From positions 558,001-622,000 of the forward strand of contig JAGIAH010000001.1 of NCBI GenBank assembly GCA_017744915.1: a stretch of 64,000 nucleotides of DNA. Reading direction: 5' to 3'. This document shows positions 56,760 to 64,000 of this stretch, one piece after another (positions within the stretch are counted from its first letter, which is position 1; the number at the start of each line of letters is the position of its first letter). This stretch comes from Agrobacterium tumefaciens. GTDB lineage: Bacteria > Pseudomonadota > Alphaproteobacteria > Rhizobiales > Rhizobiaceae. The notes beneath the pieces are model-generated. The model made no database searches. It saw only the letters and a program-made list of their open reading frames with translations, and had not been told where the DNA came from. The translations under genes were made by a program, and so were the position numbers.

Positions 56760-59700
56760 TTACTCCGCCGCCACGCCCATGCGCATGCGCTCCATTTCCT
56801 CAAGCGCACGGCGGTATTCGACCGGCATGACCTTGCGGAACTTCGGACGGAACTCGCTCCAGCGGTCGAGTATATCCTTGGCGCGCGACGAATTCGTGTA
56901 ATGGAAGTGGTTCGAGATCAGCTGGTAAAGGCGCTCCTCGTCGTGGCGCGTCATGTCCTCGGAAACGTCCACACGTCCCTTGTGCATGAGGTCGCCGCCG
57001 TGATGGTGCAGCTTTTCCAGCATGTCGTCTTCTTCCGGAACCGGCTCAAGCTCGACCATAGCCATGTTGCAGCGGGTGGCGAAGTCACCCTTCTCGTCGA
57101 GAACATAAGCCACGCCGCCGGACATGCCGGCCGCGAAGTTACGGCCCGTCTCACCGAGAACAACGACGATGCCGCCGGTCATATATTCGCAGCCGTGGTC
57201 GCCCACGCCTTCGACAACCGCGACCGCGCCGGAGTTACGCACCGCGAAACGCTCACCCGCGACACCGCGGAAATAACACTCACCGGTGATCGCGCCGTAA
57301 AGCACGGTATTACCGACGATGATCGAGTTTTCCGCAACGATGCGGGTGTTTTCCGGCGGGCGCACGATGATGCGGCCACCCGAAAGACCCTTGCCGACAT
57401 AGTCGTTGCCGTCGCCCACCAGATCGAAGGTGATGCCGCGGGCAAGGAACGCGCCGAAGGACTGACCGGCCGTACCCTTGAGGGTGACGTGGATCGTATC
57501 GTCCTTCAGGCCCTTGTGACCCCAACGCTTGGCAAGCGCACCCGAAAGCATGGCGCCTGCGGAACGGTCGACGTTCTTGATCGGCACTTCGAAGACCACG
57601 GGTTCGCGGTTTTCGAGCGACGGCAAGGACTTCTCGATCAGCTTGCGGTCGAGAATATCGTCGATCGGATGCTTCTGGCGTTCGGTCCAGAAGGTTGCTT
57701 CCTTGGGTGCCTCAACCTTGTGGAAGATGCGGCTGAAATCCAGACCCTTGGCCTTCCAGTGCGCCAGCATCTCATCCTTTTCGAGCATCTCGGAAGCACC
57801 GATGATCTCATCCAGCCTGGTAACGCCAAGCGAGGCAAGAATTTCGCGCACTTCTTCGGCCACGAAGAAGAAGTAGTTGATGACATGTTCCGGCGTGCCC
57901 TTGAAGCGCTTGCGCAGAACCGGGTCCTGCGTCGCGACGCCCACCGGGCAGGTATTGAGATGGCACTTGCGCATCATGATGCAGCCCGCCGCAATCAGCG
58001 GCGCGGTGGCGAAGCCGAATTCATCCGCACCGAGCAGCGCGCCGATGATGACGTCACGGCCGGTCTTCAGACCGCCATCCACCTGCAGGGCAACGCGCGA
58101 GCGAAGGCCGTTCAGCACCAGCGTCTGCTGGGTTTCGGCAAGGCCGATTTCCCAGGGCGAACCGGCGTGCTTCAGCGAGGTAAGCGGCGAAGCACCCGTG
58201 CCGCCGTCGAAACCGGCAACGGTGATATGGTCGGCACGCGCCTTGGCGACACCGGCAGCAACCGTGCCGACGCCCACTTCCGACACCAGCTTCACCGAAA
58301 CATCGGCTTCCGGGTTGACGTTCTTCAGGTCGTAGATCAGCTGTGCCAGATCTTCGATCGAATAGATGTCATGATGCGGCGGCGGCGAGATGAGGCCGAC
58401 ACCCGGGGTGGAGTGACGGGTCTTGGCAACCGTCGCATCCACCTTGTGGCCGGGCAGCTGGCCGCCTTCGCCGGGCTTTGCGCCCTGCGCCACCTTGATC
58501 TGCAGCATATCGGCATTGACGAGATATTCCGTCGTCACGCCGAAGCGTCCGGAAGCAATCTGCTTGATGGCGGAGCGTTCAGGGTTCGGCTGGCCGTTCA
58601 ACAGCGGCATGTAACGGTCAGATTCTTCGCCGCCCTCACCGGTGTTTGACTTGCCGCCGATACGGTTCATGGCGATGGCGAGCGTGGTATGCGCCTCGCG
58701 GCTGATCGAGCCGAAGGACATGGCCCCGGTCGAGAAGCGCTTGACGATATCTGCCGCCGGCTCGACATCATCGATGGAAACCGGCTTGCGGCCGAGCGCT
58801 TCCGCCGACTTTACCTTGAACAGGCCGCGAATGGTGTTCATGCGCAGCGCCGTCTCATTCACCATGCCGGCGAATTCGCGGTAGCGATCCTGGCTGTTGC
58901 CGCGCACGGCGTGCTGCAGCGAGGCGACGGCATCCGGCGTCCAGGCGTGGCTTTCACCGCGCATGCGATAGGCGTATTCACCACCGATATCGAGCGTGTT
59001 GGCAAGGATCGGATCCTTGCCAAAGGCCGCCGTGTGGCGCGTTACGGTTTCTTCGGCAATCTCCGTCAGGCCGACACCTTCGATGGAGGTGGCGGTGCCG
59101 AAGAAATACTTCTCGACGAATTCCGAGGAAAGGCCGATGGCGTCGAAGATCTGCGCGCCGCAATAGGACTGGTAGGTGGAAATGCCCATCTTGGACATGA
59201 CCTTGAGGATGCCCTTACCGACCGCCTTGATGTAGCGATAAACCACTTCGTCGTCGGAGACTTCCTTCGGGAAGGCGCCGTGCTTGTGCATGTCGAGCAG
59301 CGTGTCAAAGGCGAGATAGGGGTTGATCGCCTCCGCGCCATAACCGGCGAGCAGGCAGAAATGATGGATTTCGCGCGGCTCACCGGTTTCCACGACGAGG
59401 CCGACCGAGGTGCGCAGACCCTTGCGGATCAGGTGGTGGTGCACGGCGGCGGTCGCCAGAAGGGCGGGGATCGCAATGCGGTCCGGGCCAAGCTGACGGT
59501 CGGAGAGAACGATGATGTTGTAACCGCCACGAACGGCGGATTCCGCCCGCTCGCACAGGCGTTCCAGCATTTCCGGCATGCCTTCCGCGCCACGCTCCAC
59601 ATCATAGGTGAAGTCGAGCGTCTTGGTGTCGAAACGGTCTTCCGTATGGCCGATGGAGCGGATCTTCTCCAGATCACCATTGGTCAGGATCGGCTGACGC

Positions 59701-61505
59701 ACTTCCAGACGCTTGGCGCGGGCCGCGCCTTCGTGATCAAGGATATTCGGGCGCGGACCGATGAAGGACACGAGGCTCATGACAAGCTCTTCGCGGATCG
59801 GATCGATCGGCGGGTTCGTCACCTGCGCGAAGTTCTGCTTGAAATAGGTGTAAAGCAGCTTCGACTTTTCCGACATGGCCGAAATCGGCGTATCGGTGCC
59901 CATGGAGCCGATGGCTTCCTGGCCGGTCGTCGCCATCGGCGACATCAGCAGCTTCGTATCTTCGCTGGTGTAGCCGAAGGCCTGCTGACGGTCGAGCAGC
60001 GACACGTCGCGGCGAAGCGCGCGCGGTTCGACCGGCTTCAGCTCTTCGAGGATGAGCTGCGTGCGGTCGAGCCAGGTGCGGTAGGGGTGCTTGGCGGCAA
60101 GTTCGTGCTTCACTTCCTCGTCGGAAATGATCGAGCCCTTTTCCATGTCGATCAGCAGCATCTTGCCTGGCTGCAGGCGCCACTTCTTGACGATGCGCTC
60201 TTCCGGCACCGGCAGCGTGCCCGCCTCGGATGCCATGATGATGCGATCATCATCGGTGACGAGATAACGTGCCGGGCGAAGACCGTTGCGGTCGAGCGTC
60301 GCGCCGATCTGCTTGCCATCGGTGAAGGCAACGGCGGCCGGGCCGTCCCACGGCTCCATCAGCGCTGCGTGATATTCGTAGAATGCCTTGCGTTCGGCAG
60401 ACATGGACTGGTTGCCGGCCCAGGCTTCCGGGATCAGCATCATGACGGCATGGGCCATGGAGTAACCGCCGCGCACGAGGAATTCGAGCGCGTTGTCGAA
60501 ACAGGCGGTGTCCGACTGACCTTCATAGGAAATCGGCCAGAGCTTGGAAATGTCATCGCCGAACAGCACCGACGAAACCGAGGCCTGACGCGCCGCCATC
60601 CAGTTGACGTTGCCGCGCAGCGTGTTGATTTCACCGTTATGGGCGACCATGCGGTAGGGATGCGCCAGCTTCCAGGACGGGAAGGTGTTGGTCGAGAAAC
60701 GCTGATGCACGAGGGCAACGGCGGATTCGAAGCGCGGATCGGCCAGATCCTTGTAATAGGCGCCCACCTGATAGGCGAGGAACATGCCCTTGTAGACGAT
60801 AGTCGAAGACGACAGCGAAACCGGGTAGAAATCCTGCGTTTCCTTGCCGCCGCCCTCATCATAGATGCGGTTGGAGAGAACCTTGCGGATCAGGAACAGC
60901 TTGCGCTCAAAATCATGATTGGTCGCGGCATCGCGGCCTGCGCCGATGAAGACCTGAACATGGTGCGGTTCGGTCGCGGCAATATCCGGCGCCTTCGACA
61001 GCGAGGAATTATCGACAGGCACGTCGCGGAAGCCGAGGAACTGCTGCCCCTCTTCGCCGATGACGTCGACGATGACCTTCTTGTAATGCTCGATGCGGGA
61101 AGGATCGCGCGGCATGAAGATGTGGCCGACGGCATATTCGCCGGCCTTCGGCAACGTCACGCCCTGCGCCGCCATTTCCTCGCGGAAGAAACGGTCGGGG
61201 ATCTGCACGAGAATGCCCGCGCCATCACCCATCAGCGGGTCAGCGCCAACCGCACCGCGATGGGTGAGATTTTCGAGGATGAACAGGCCGTCACTGACGA
61301 TCTGGTGCGACTTGACGCCCTTCATATGGGCTACGAAGCCGACGCCGCAGGCGTCATGTTCGTTGGCGGGATCGTAAAGACCCTGCCGTTCCGGCAAGCC
61401 GCCCGCGAAACGCGCTTTCGCAGAAACGGGTGCGGCCGCAGCCGCGGTGGGACAGTCTGTGGTCAGGGTTGCGGCGGCGATATCCGCCTGCGGCTTGTTC
61501 GTCAT
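56760..61505 (-). CDS. gltB: Glutamate synthase large subunit
   Basis: 1581 residues. Makes glutamate from glutamine and 2-oxoglutarate. A propeptide precedes the class II amidotransferase nucleophile Cys53 (HDACGVGF). The central and FMN domains include [11 protein letters not shown], and the 3Fe-4S cysteines are in [20 protein letters not shown]-terminal glycine-rich GXGXG helix domain follows. With GltD it is the main ammonium-assimilating glutamate source. Four cysteine ligands and the catalytic sites appear intact. Confidence 0.97.
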   Translation of the reverse strand: MTNKPQADIAAATLTTDCPTAAAAAPVSAKARFAGGLPERQGLYDPANEHDACGVGFVAHMKGVKSHQIVSDGLFILENLTHRGAVGADPLMGDGAGILVQIPDRFFREEMAAQGVTLPKAGEYAVGHIFMPRDPSRIEHYKKVIVDVIGEEGQQFLGFRDVPVDNSSLSKAPDIAATEPHHVQVFIGAGRDAATNHDFERKLFLIRKVLSNRIYDEGGGKETQDFYPVSLSSSTIVYKGMFLAYQVGAYYKDLADPRFESAVALVHQRFSTNTFPSWKLAHPYRMVAHNGEINTLRGNVNWMAARQASVSSVLFGDDISKLWPISYEGQSDTACFDNALEFLVRGGYSMAHAVMMLIPEAWAGNQSMSAERKAFYEYHAALMEPWDGPAAVAFTDGKQIGATLDRNGLRPARYLVTDDDRIIMASEAGTLPVPEERIVKKWRLQPGKMLLIDMEKGSIISDEEVKHELAAKHPYRTWLDRTQLILEELKPVEPRALRRDVSLLDRQQAFGYTSEDTKLLMSPMATTGQEAIGSMGTDTPISAMSEKSKLLYTYFKQNFAQVTNPPIDPIREELVMSLVSFIGPRPNILDHEGAARAKRLEVRQPILTNGDLEKIRSIGHTEDRFDTKTLDFTYDVERGAEGMPEMLERLCERAESAVRGGYNIIVLSDRQLGPDRIAIPALLATAAVHHHLIRKGLRTSVGLVVETGEPREIHHFCLLAGYGAEAINPYLAFDTLLDMHKHGAFPKEVSDDEVVYRYIKAVGKGILKVMSKMGISTYQSYCGAQIFDAIGLSSEFVEKYFFGTATSIEGVGLTEIAEETVTRHTAAFGKDPILANTLDIGGEYAYRMRGESHAWTPDAVASLQHAVRGNSQDRYREFAGMVNETALRMNTIRGLFKVKSAEALGRKPVSIDDVEPAADIVKRFSTGAMSFGSISREAHTTLAIAMNRIGGKSNTGEGGEESDRYMPLLNGQPNPERSAIKQIASGRFGVTTEYLVNADMLQIKVAQGAKPGEGGQLPGHKVDATVAKTRHSTPGVGLISPPPHHDIYSIEDLAQLIYDLKNVNPEADVSVKLVSEVGVGTVAAGVAKARADHITVAGFDGGTGASPLTSLKHAGSPWEIGLAETQQTLVLNGLRSRVALQVDGGLKTGRDVIIGALLGADEFGFATAPLIAAGCIMMRKCHLNTCPVGVATQDPVLRKRFKGTPEHVINYFFFVAEEVREILASLGVTRLDEIIGASEMLEKDEMLAHWKAKGLDFSRIFHKVEAPKEATFWTERQKHPIDDILDRKLIEKSLPSLENREPVVFEVPIKNVDRSAGAMLSGALAKRWGHKGLKDDTIHVTLKGTAGQSFGAFLARGITFDLVGDGNDYVGKGLSGGRIIVRPPENTRIVAENSIIVGNTVLYGAITGECYFRGVAGERFAVRNSGAVAVVEGVGDHGCEYMTGGIVVVLGETGRNFAAGMSGGVAYVLDEKGDFATRCNMAMVELEPVPEEDDMLEKLHHHGGDLMHKGRVDVSEDMTRHDEERLYQLISNHFHYTNSSRAKDILDRWSEFRPKFRKVMPVEYRRALEEMERMRMGVAAE

Positions 61506-61876
61506 TTTTGTCCCTCCTGCAAAATTACTTGCACGGTTTCATGCGAAGATCCGGCTCGATGCGGATTTCTGCTTCCCGCAAAATCCGCATTCAGGCCGGC
61601 TGGATCAAATTTAGGACAGCAAGACTGTCTCAATTCCCGCTGATTTTGGCAGAAACGACTGAATTTTGCAAGGGTCCGAATCCAATTAGTGAATGTCCCG
61701 ATTTGCAGCGAAGTTTCGATACTGACCTATTGTGCGAAACTTTCTTGTCGAAAGAGCCGCTGGGCCATTGCTTTCATTGCCCGATTTGCCAATCGCGATC
61801 TTAGGTCCTAGAACTTTGTCCGTCATAGCTTCACGCAGCCCAACACAGACCCTCAGCTATCGGAAAGCCTTCAGAG
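61506..61876. other. Divergent region between gltB and a threonine aldolase gene
   Basis: 371 nt. Both promoters must lie here. I see no clear sigma-54 or Lrp-type site and no RNA gene. Confidence 0.4.
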
Positions 61877-62929
61877 ATGTTTTTTGCTTCAGACAATTGG
61901 GCTGGCGCCCATCCGGCCGTCAATGAGCGGCTGTCTCGGGAATCCACACGCTTTGCCGCCGCCTACGGCACCAGCGAGCTCGATCTCTCCATCGAAAAGC
62001 GCTTCAACGAAATCTTCGAACGCGAAGTCGCAGTGTTTTTCGTCGCCACCGGCACGGCGGCCAATTCGCTTTCGCTGGCCAGCATCGCCCGCGCCGGCGG
62101 CCTGACCTTCTGTCATTCCGAAGCGCATGTGATCGAGGATGAATGCGGCGCCCCGGATTTCTTTTCCGGCATGCGCATGGTCGCCGTCGAGGGGCCGAAT
62201 GGCAAGATGCTGCCGGAAAACCTGATCGAACGCATTGCGCGTTATCCGCAGGATGCCGTGCACCATGGGCGCGCCGCTGCCATCACCATGACACAGGCAA
62301 CCGAGGCCGGCACCGTCTACACGCTCGATGAAATCGACGCGATATCGAAGATCGCCAAGGAAAACGGCCTGCCGCTGCATATGGATGGCGCGCGGTTTGC
62401 CAATGCGCTTGCCGCCCTCGGCACCACACCCGCCGAAATGACCTGGAAACGCGGCGTCGATGTCCTGTCTTTCGGCGGCACGAAAAACGGCTGCTGGTGC
62501 GCGGAAGCGATCGTCTTCTTCGATCCTTCGCTCGCGCGGGACTTCTCCTTCCTGCGCAAGCGCACCGCCCAGCTCTTTTCAAAATCGCGCTTCATCGCCG
62601 CGCAGTTCGAAGCCTATCTGCAGGACGATCTGTGGCTCGGCCTCGCCGGCCACGCCAATGCCATGGCCAACCGGCTGCGCGCCGGTTTCGGCTCATTGAA
62701 CAGCGCCCGCCTCGCCTGGCCGACCCAGGCCAATGAAGTTTTCGCCATTCTGCCAAAGGCAGCTGCGGAAGCAGCGACAGAAAAGGGCGCGAAGTTCTAT
62801 GACTGGCTGGAGCCGCGCGACATGCCGGAAAAGGTCGGCAAGGACGAAGCGCTGATCCGCATGGTCACCAGCTTTGCGACGACCGAAGCCGATGTGGACG
62901 AATTCCTGTCGATCTGCGCTGCCGTTTGA
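61877..62929 (+). CDS. Low-specificity L-threonine aldolase family protein
   Basis: 350 residues. PLP-dependent beta-eliminating lyase. Seen: ATGTAANSLSLASIARAG, HVIEDECGAPDFFSG, LHMDGARFANALAAL with the PLP aspartate, and the PLP lysine in SFGGTKNGCWCAEAI. It cleaves threonine or allo-threonine to glycine and acetaldehyde. A weak ribosome site (CAGAG) precedes ATG 61877. Divergent from gltB. Confidence 0.92.
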   Translation: MFFASDNWAGAHPAVNERLSRESTRFAAAYGTSELDLSIEKRFNEIFEREVAVFFVATGTAANSLSLASIARAGGLTFCHSEAHVIEDECGAPDFFSGMRMVAVEGPNGKMLPENLIERIARYPQDAVHHGRAAAITMTQATEAGTVYTLDEIDAISKIAKENGLPLHMDGARFANALAALGTTPAEMTWKRGVDVLSFGGTKNGCWCAEAIVFFDPSLARDFSFLRKRTAQLFSKSRFIAAQFEAYLQDDLWLGLAGHANAMANRLRAGFGSLNSARLAWPTQANEVFAILPKAAAEAATEKGAKFYDWLEPRDMPEKVGKDEALIRMVTSFATTEADVDEFLSICAAV

Positions 62930-62959
62930 ACTATCGGAGGGCGTCGCCTTTCGGCGCCC

Positions 62960-63649
62960 TCAAACCTCCTGCAACCGGTAACCCACCCCGGTTTCCGTCA
63001 GTATATAACGCGGCTGATCCGGGATTTTTTCGATCTTCTGGCGCAACTGGCGCACATAGACCCGCAGATATTGCACGTCGGTCAATTCATCCCAGACATG
63101 TTCCAGCAGGAAACGGTGCGTCAGCACCTTGCCGGCATGCTGCACCAGAACCCGCAGAATATCATATTCCTTGGGCGAGAGCTTCACCTCGCGATCCTCC
63201 ACCTTGACGATGCGCCGGACAAGATCGACCGAGAGATCACCGGTCTGAAACACCGGCCTTTCGCCCTGGCTCTGGAGGCGATGACGGAGCGCGACACGGA
63301 TGCGAGCGACAAGCTCGTTCATGCCGAAAGGCTTGGTGATGTAGTCATCCGCCCCGAGTTCCAGCGCCCTGACGATACCCGCCTCATCCGTGCGGCTGGA
63401 AAGGATGATGACCGGCAGCGCCAGCCCTTCTGCCCGCCACTTTTCCAGAAGATCATGCCCCGACATATCCGGCAGGCCGAGATCGAGAACAACGAGATCG
63501 GGCCTGTCTTCCCGGACCAGCTCCACCGCCACCTTCGCATTCATCGCTTCGCTCACCGCATATCCCTGCGTCGACAGGCCCACCCGCAGGAGCTTGCGGA
63601 TCGGCGGCTCGTCATCGACGATCAGAATACGAACGGCGGAATTGGTCAT
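62960..63649 (-). CDS. kdpE: KdpE-like response regulator
   Basis: 229 residues. Receiver domain with VDDEPPIRK and phospho-acceptor Asp56 in VVLDLGLPDMSG, then a winged-helix domain (LSPKEYDILRVLVQHAGKVLTH, abridged) ending RYILTETGVGYRLQEV, close to KdpE. It controls the kdp potassium-uptake operon in bacteria that have it. AAGGAGATCGGGA precedes the ATG. It lies 60 nt after a KdpD-like kinase gene. kdpABC would be outside the window. Confidence 0.9.
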   Translation of the reverse strand: MTNSAVRILIVDDEPPIRKLLRVGLSTQGYAVSEAMNAKVAVELVREDRPDLVVLDLGLPDMSGHDLLEKWRAEGLALPVIILSSRTDEAGIVRALELGADDYITKPFGMNELVARIRVALRHRLQSQGERPVFQTGDLSVDLVRRIVKVEDREVKLSPKEYDILRVLVQHAGKVLTHRFLLEHVWDELTDVQYLRVYVRQLRQKIEKIPDQPRYILTETGVGYRLQEV

Positions 63650-63709
63650 TCCCGATCTCCTTCAGCGTCATGGCAGAATGCATGACCATCTCTCGCCGGC
63701 AATAGCGCC

Positions 63710-64000
63710 TTAATCATGATCCAGCACCGGCGTATCGACGGCGACGGGCAGGCCTATGATGAATTGCGCTCCGCTACGGCCCGATCTGTTTTCCGCGCGG
63801 ATCGAGCCGCCCATCGCTTCGATGAAACCCTTGCAGATGGAGAGGCCGAGCCCCGTTCCCGCCTGCACATGATCCGCCTTTCGCACCCGGTAGAAACTGT
63901 CGAAGACCCGTTCGATATCATCGGGCGGAATGCCCGGCCCCTCGTCGGCAACCGACAGGAAGATATTTTTTCCCTGCCGCCAGCCGCGTATCGCAATGAT
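63710..64000 (-). CDS. kdpD: KdpD-like sensor kinase, C-terminal end only
   Basis: Partial: only the last 96 codons are inside. The frame shows the end of a histidine-kinase ATPase domain: VADEGPGIPPDDIERVFDSF, GTGLGLSICKGFIEAMGG and a short tail to the TAA at 63710-63712. With the KdpE-like gene downstream, KdpD is the best call. The N-terminal KdpD/USP and membrane domains cannot be seen. Confidence 0.8.
   Translation of the reverse strand: MIAIRGWRQGKNIFLSVADEGPGIPPDDIERVFDSFYRVRKADHVQAGTGLGLSICKGFIEAMGGSIRAENRSGRSGAQFIIGLPVAVDTPVLDHD

Noticed and set aside
55036-58649. Long + strand frames opposite gltD and the 3' half of gltB
   Set aside because: Antisense to well-supported genes, low-complexity composition, no ribosome sites.
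58689-61643. 984-codon open frame on the + strand opposite gltB
   Set aside because: It lies wholly in the shadow of a complete, motif-rich gltB. The translation is arginine/glycine/histidine-rich without a recognisable fold, as expected from antisense reading of GC-rich coding DNA.

Overview
The window reads as an alphaproteobacterial chromosome of the Rhizobium/Agrobacterium group. It is GC-rich, coding is dense on both strands, and the gene set is typical of Rhizobiales: tkt-gap-pgk with a class I aldolase, homospermidine synthase, RcdA (DUF1465), GapR (DUF2312), Omp10, DUF1192, DUF1244, DUF465 and DUF4164 proteins, and zinc-free ribosomal L31 and L36. From memory the arrangement resembles the Agrobacterium linear chromosome, but this was not checked against any database. 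No rRNA, tRNA, CRISPR array, prophage or insertion sequence was seen.

Layout. 1-2.1 kb: the end of a CNNM/CBS membrane protein gene, a probable 6S RNA locus, zapA and a DUF4164 gene. 2.3-10.7 kb: lower glycolysis/Calvin-type enzymes (tkt, gap, pgk, fba) with a lipoprotein and a K+/H+ antiporter inserted. 10.7-14.2 kb: a small membrane protein, an MFS transporter, DUF1192, then a cell-cycle locus with two perfect CtrA-type boxes (TTAA-N7-TTAA), one before a short terminated transcript and one before rcdA; then rpmE. 14.4-24.2 kb: an ABC exporter, a flavoprotein dehydrogenase, a MotA/MotB-like pair of unknown role, an inositol-phosphatase gene, a Sel1 protein, a ThiE-like protein and a TauE/SafE permease. 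24.4-33 kb: purEK, rpmJ, a TPR protein, gapR, an amidohydrolase, a DUF1036 gene translationally linked to pyk, and a DUF882 peptidase. 33-45.6 kb: an NtrC-type regulator, oligopeptidase F, a lyase-like protein, a diguanylate cyclase, homospermidine synthase, Omp10, a nucleotidase-LysM fusion, hemH and an SPFH-NfeD pair. 45.6-64 kb: kdsD, a lone PAS protein, an outer-membrane barrel with a third CtrA-type box, galU, a lytic transglycosylase with an SGNH hydrolase, a two-component pair, gltBD with a small membrane ORF between them, a threonine aldolase, and kdpE/kdpD running off the end.

The genes are mainly housekeeping: central carbon flux, ammonium assimilation, purine, haem and polyamine synthesis, envelope maintenance and cell-cycle control. 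The features most worth following are the CtrA-box/small RNA/rcdA locus, the standalone MotAB-like complex, the repeat-flanked ORF inside gltBD, and several long palindromes in promoter regions. I found no clear new defence or mobile system. Small genes at 10761-10916, 24017-24193 and 56593-56751 were found by reading the minus strand directly.
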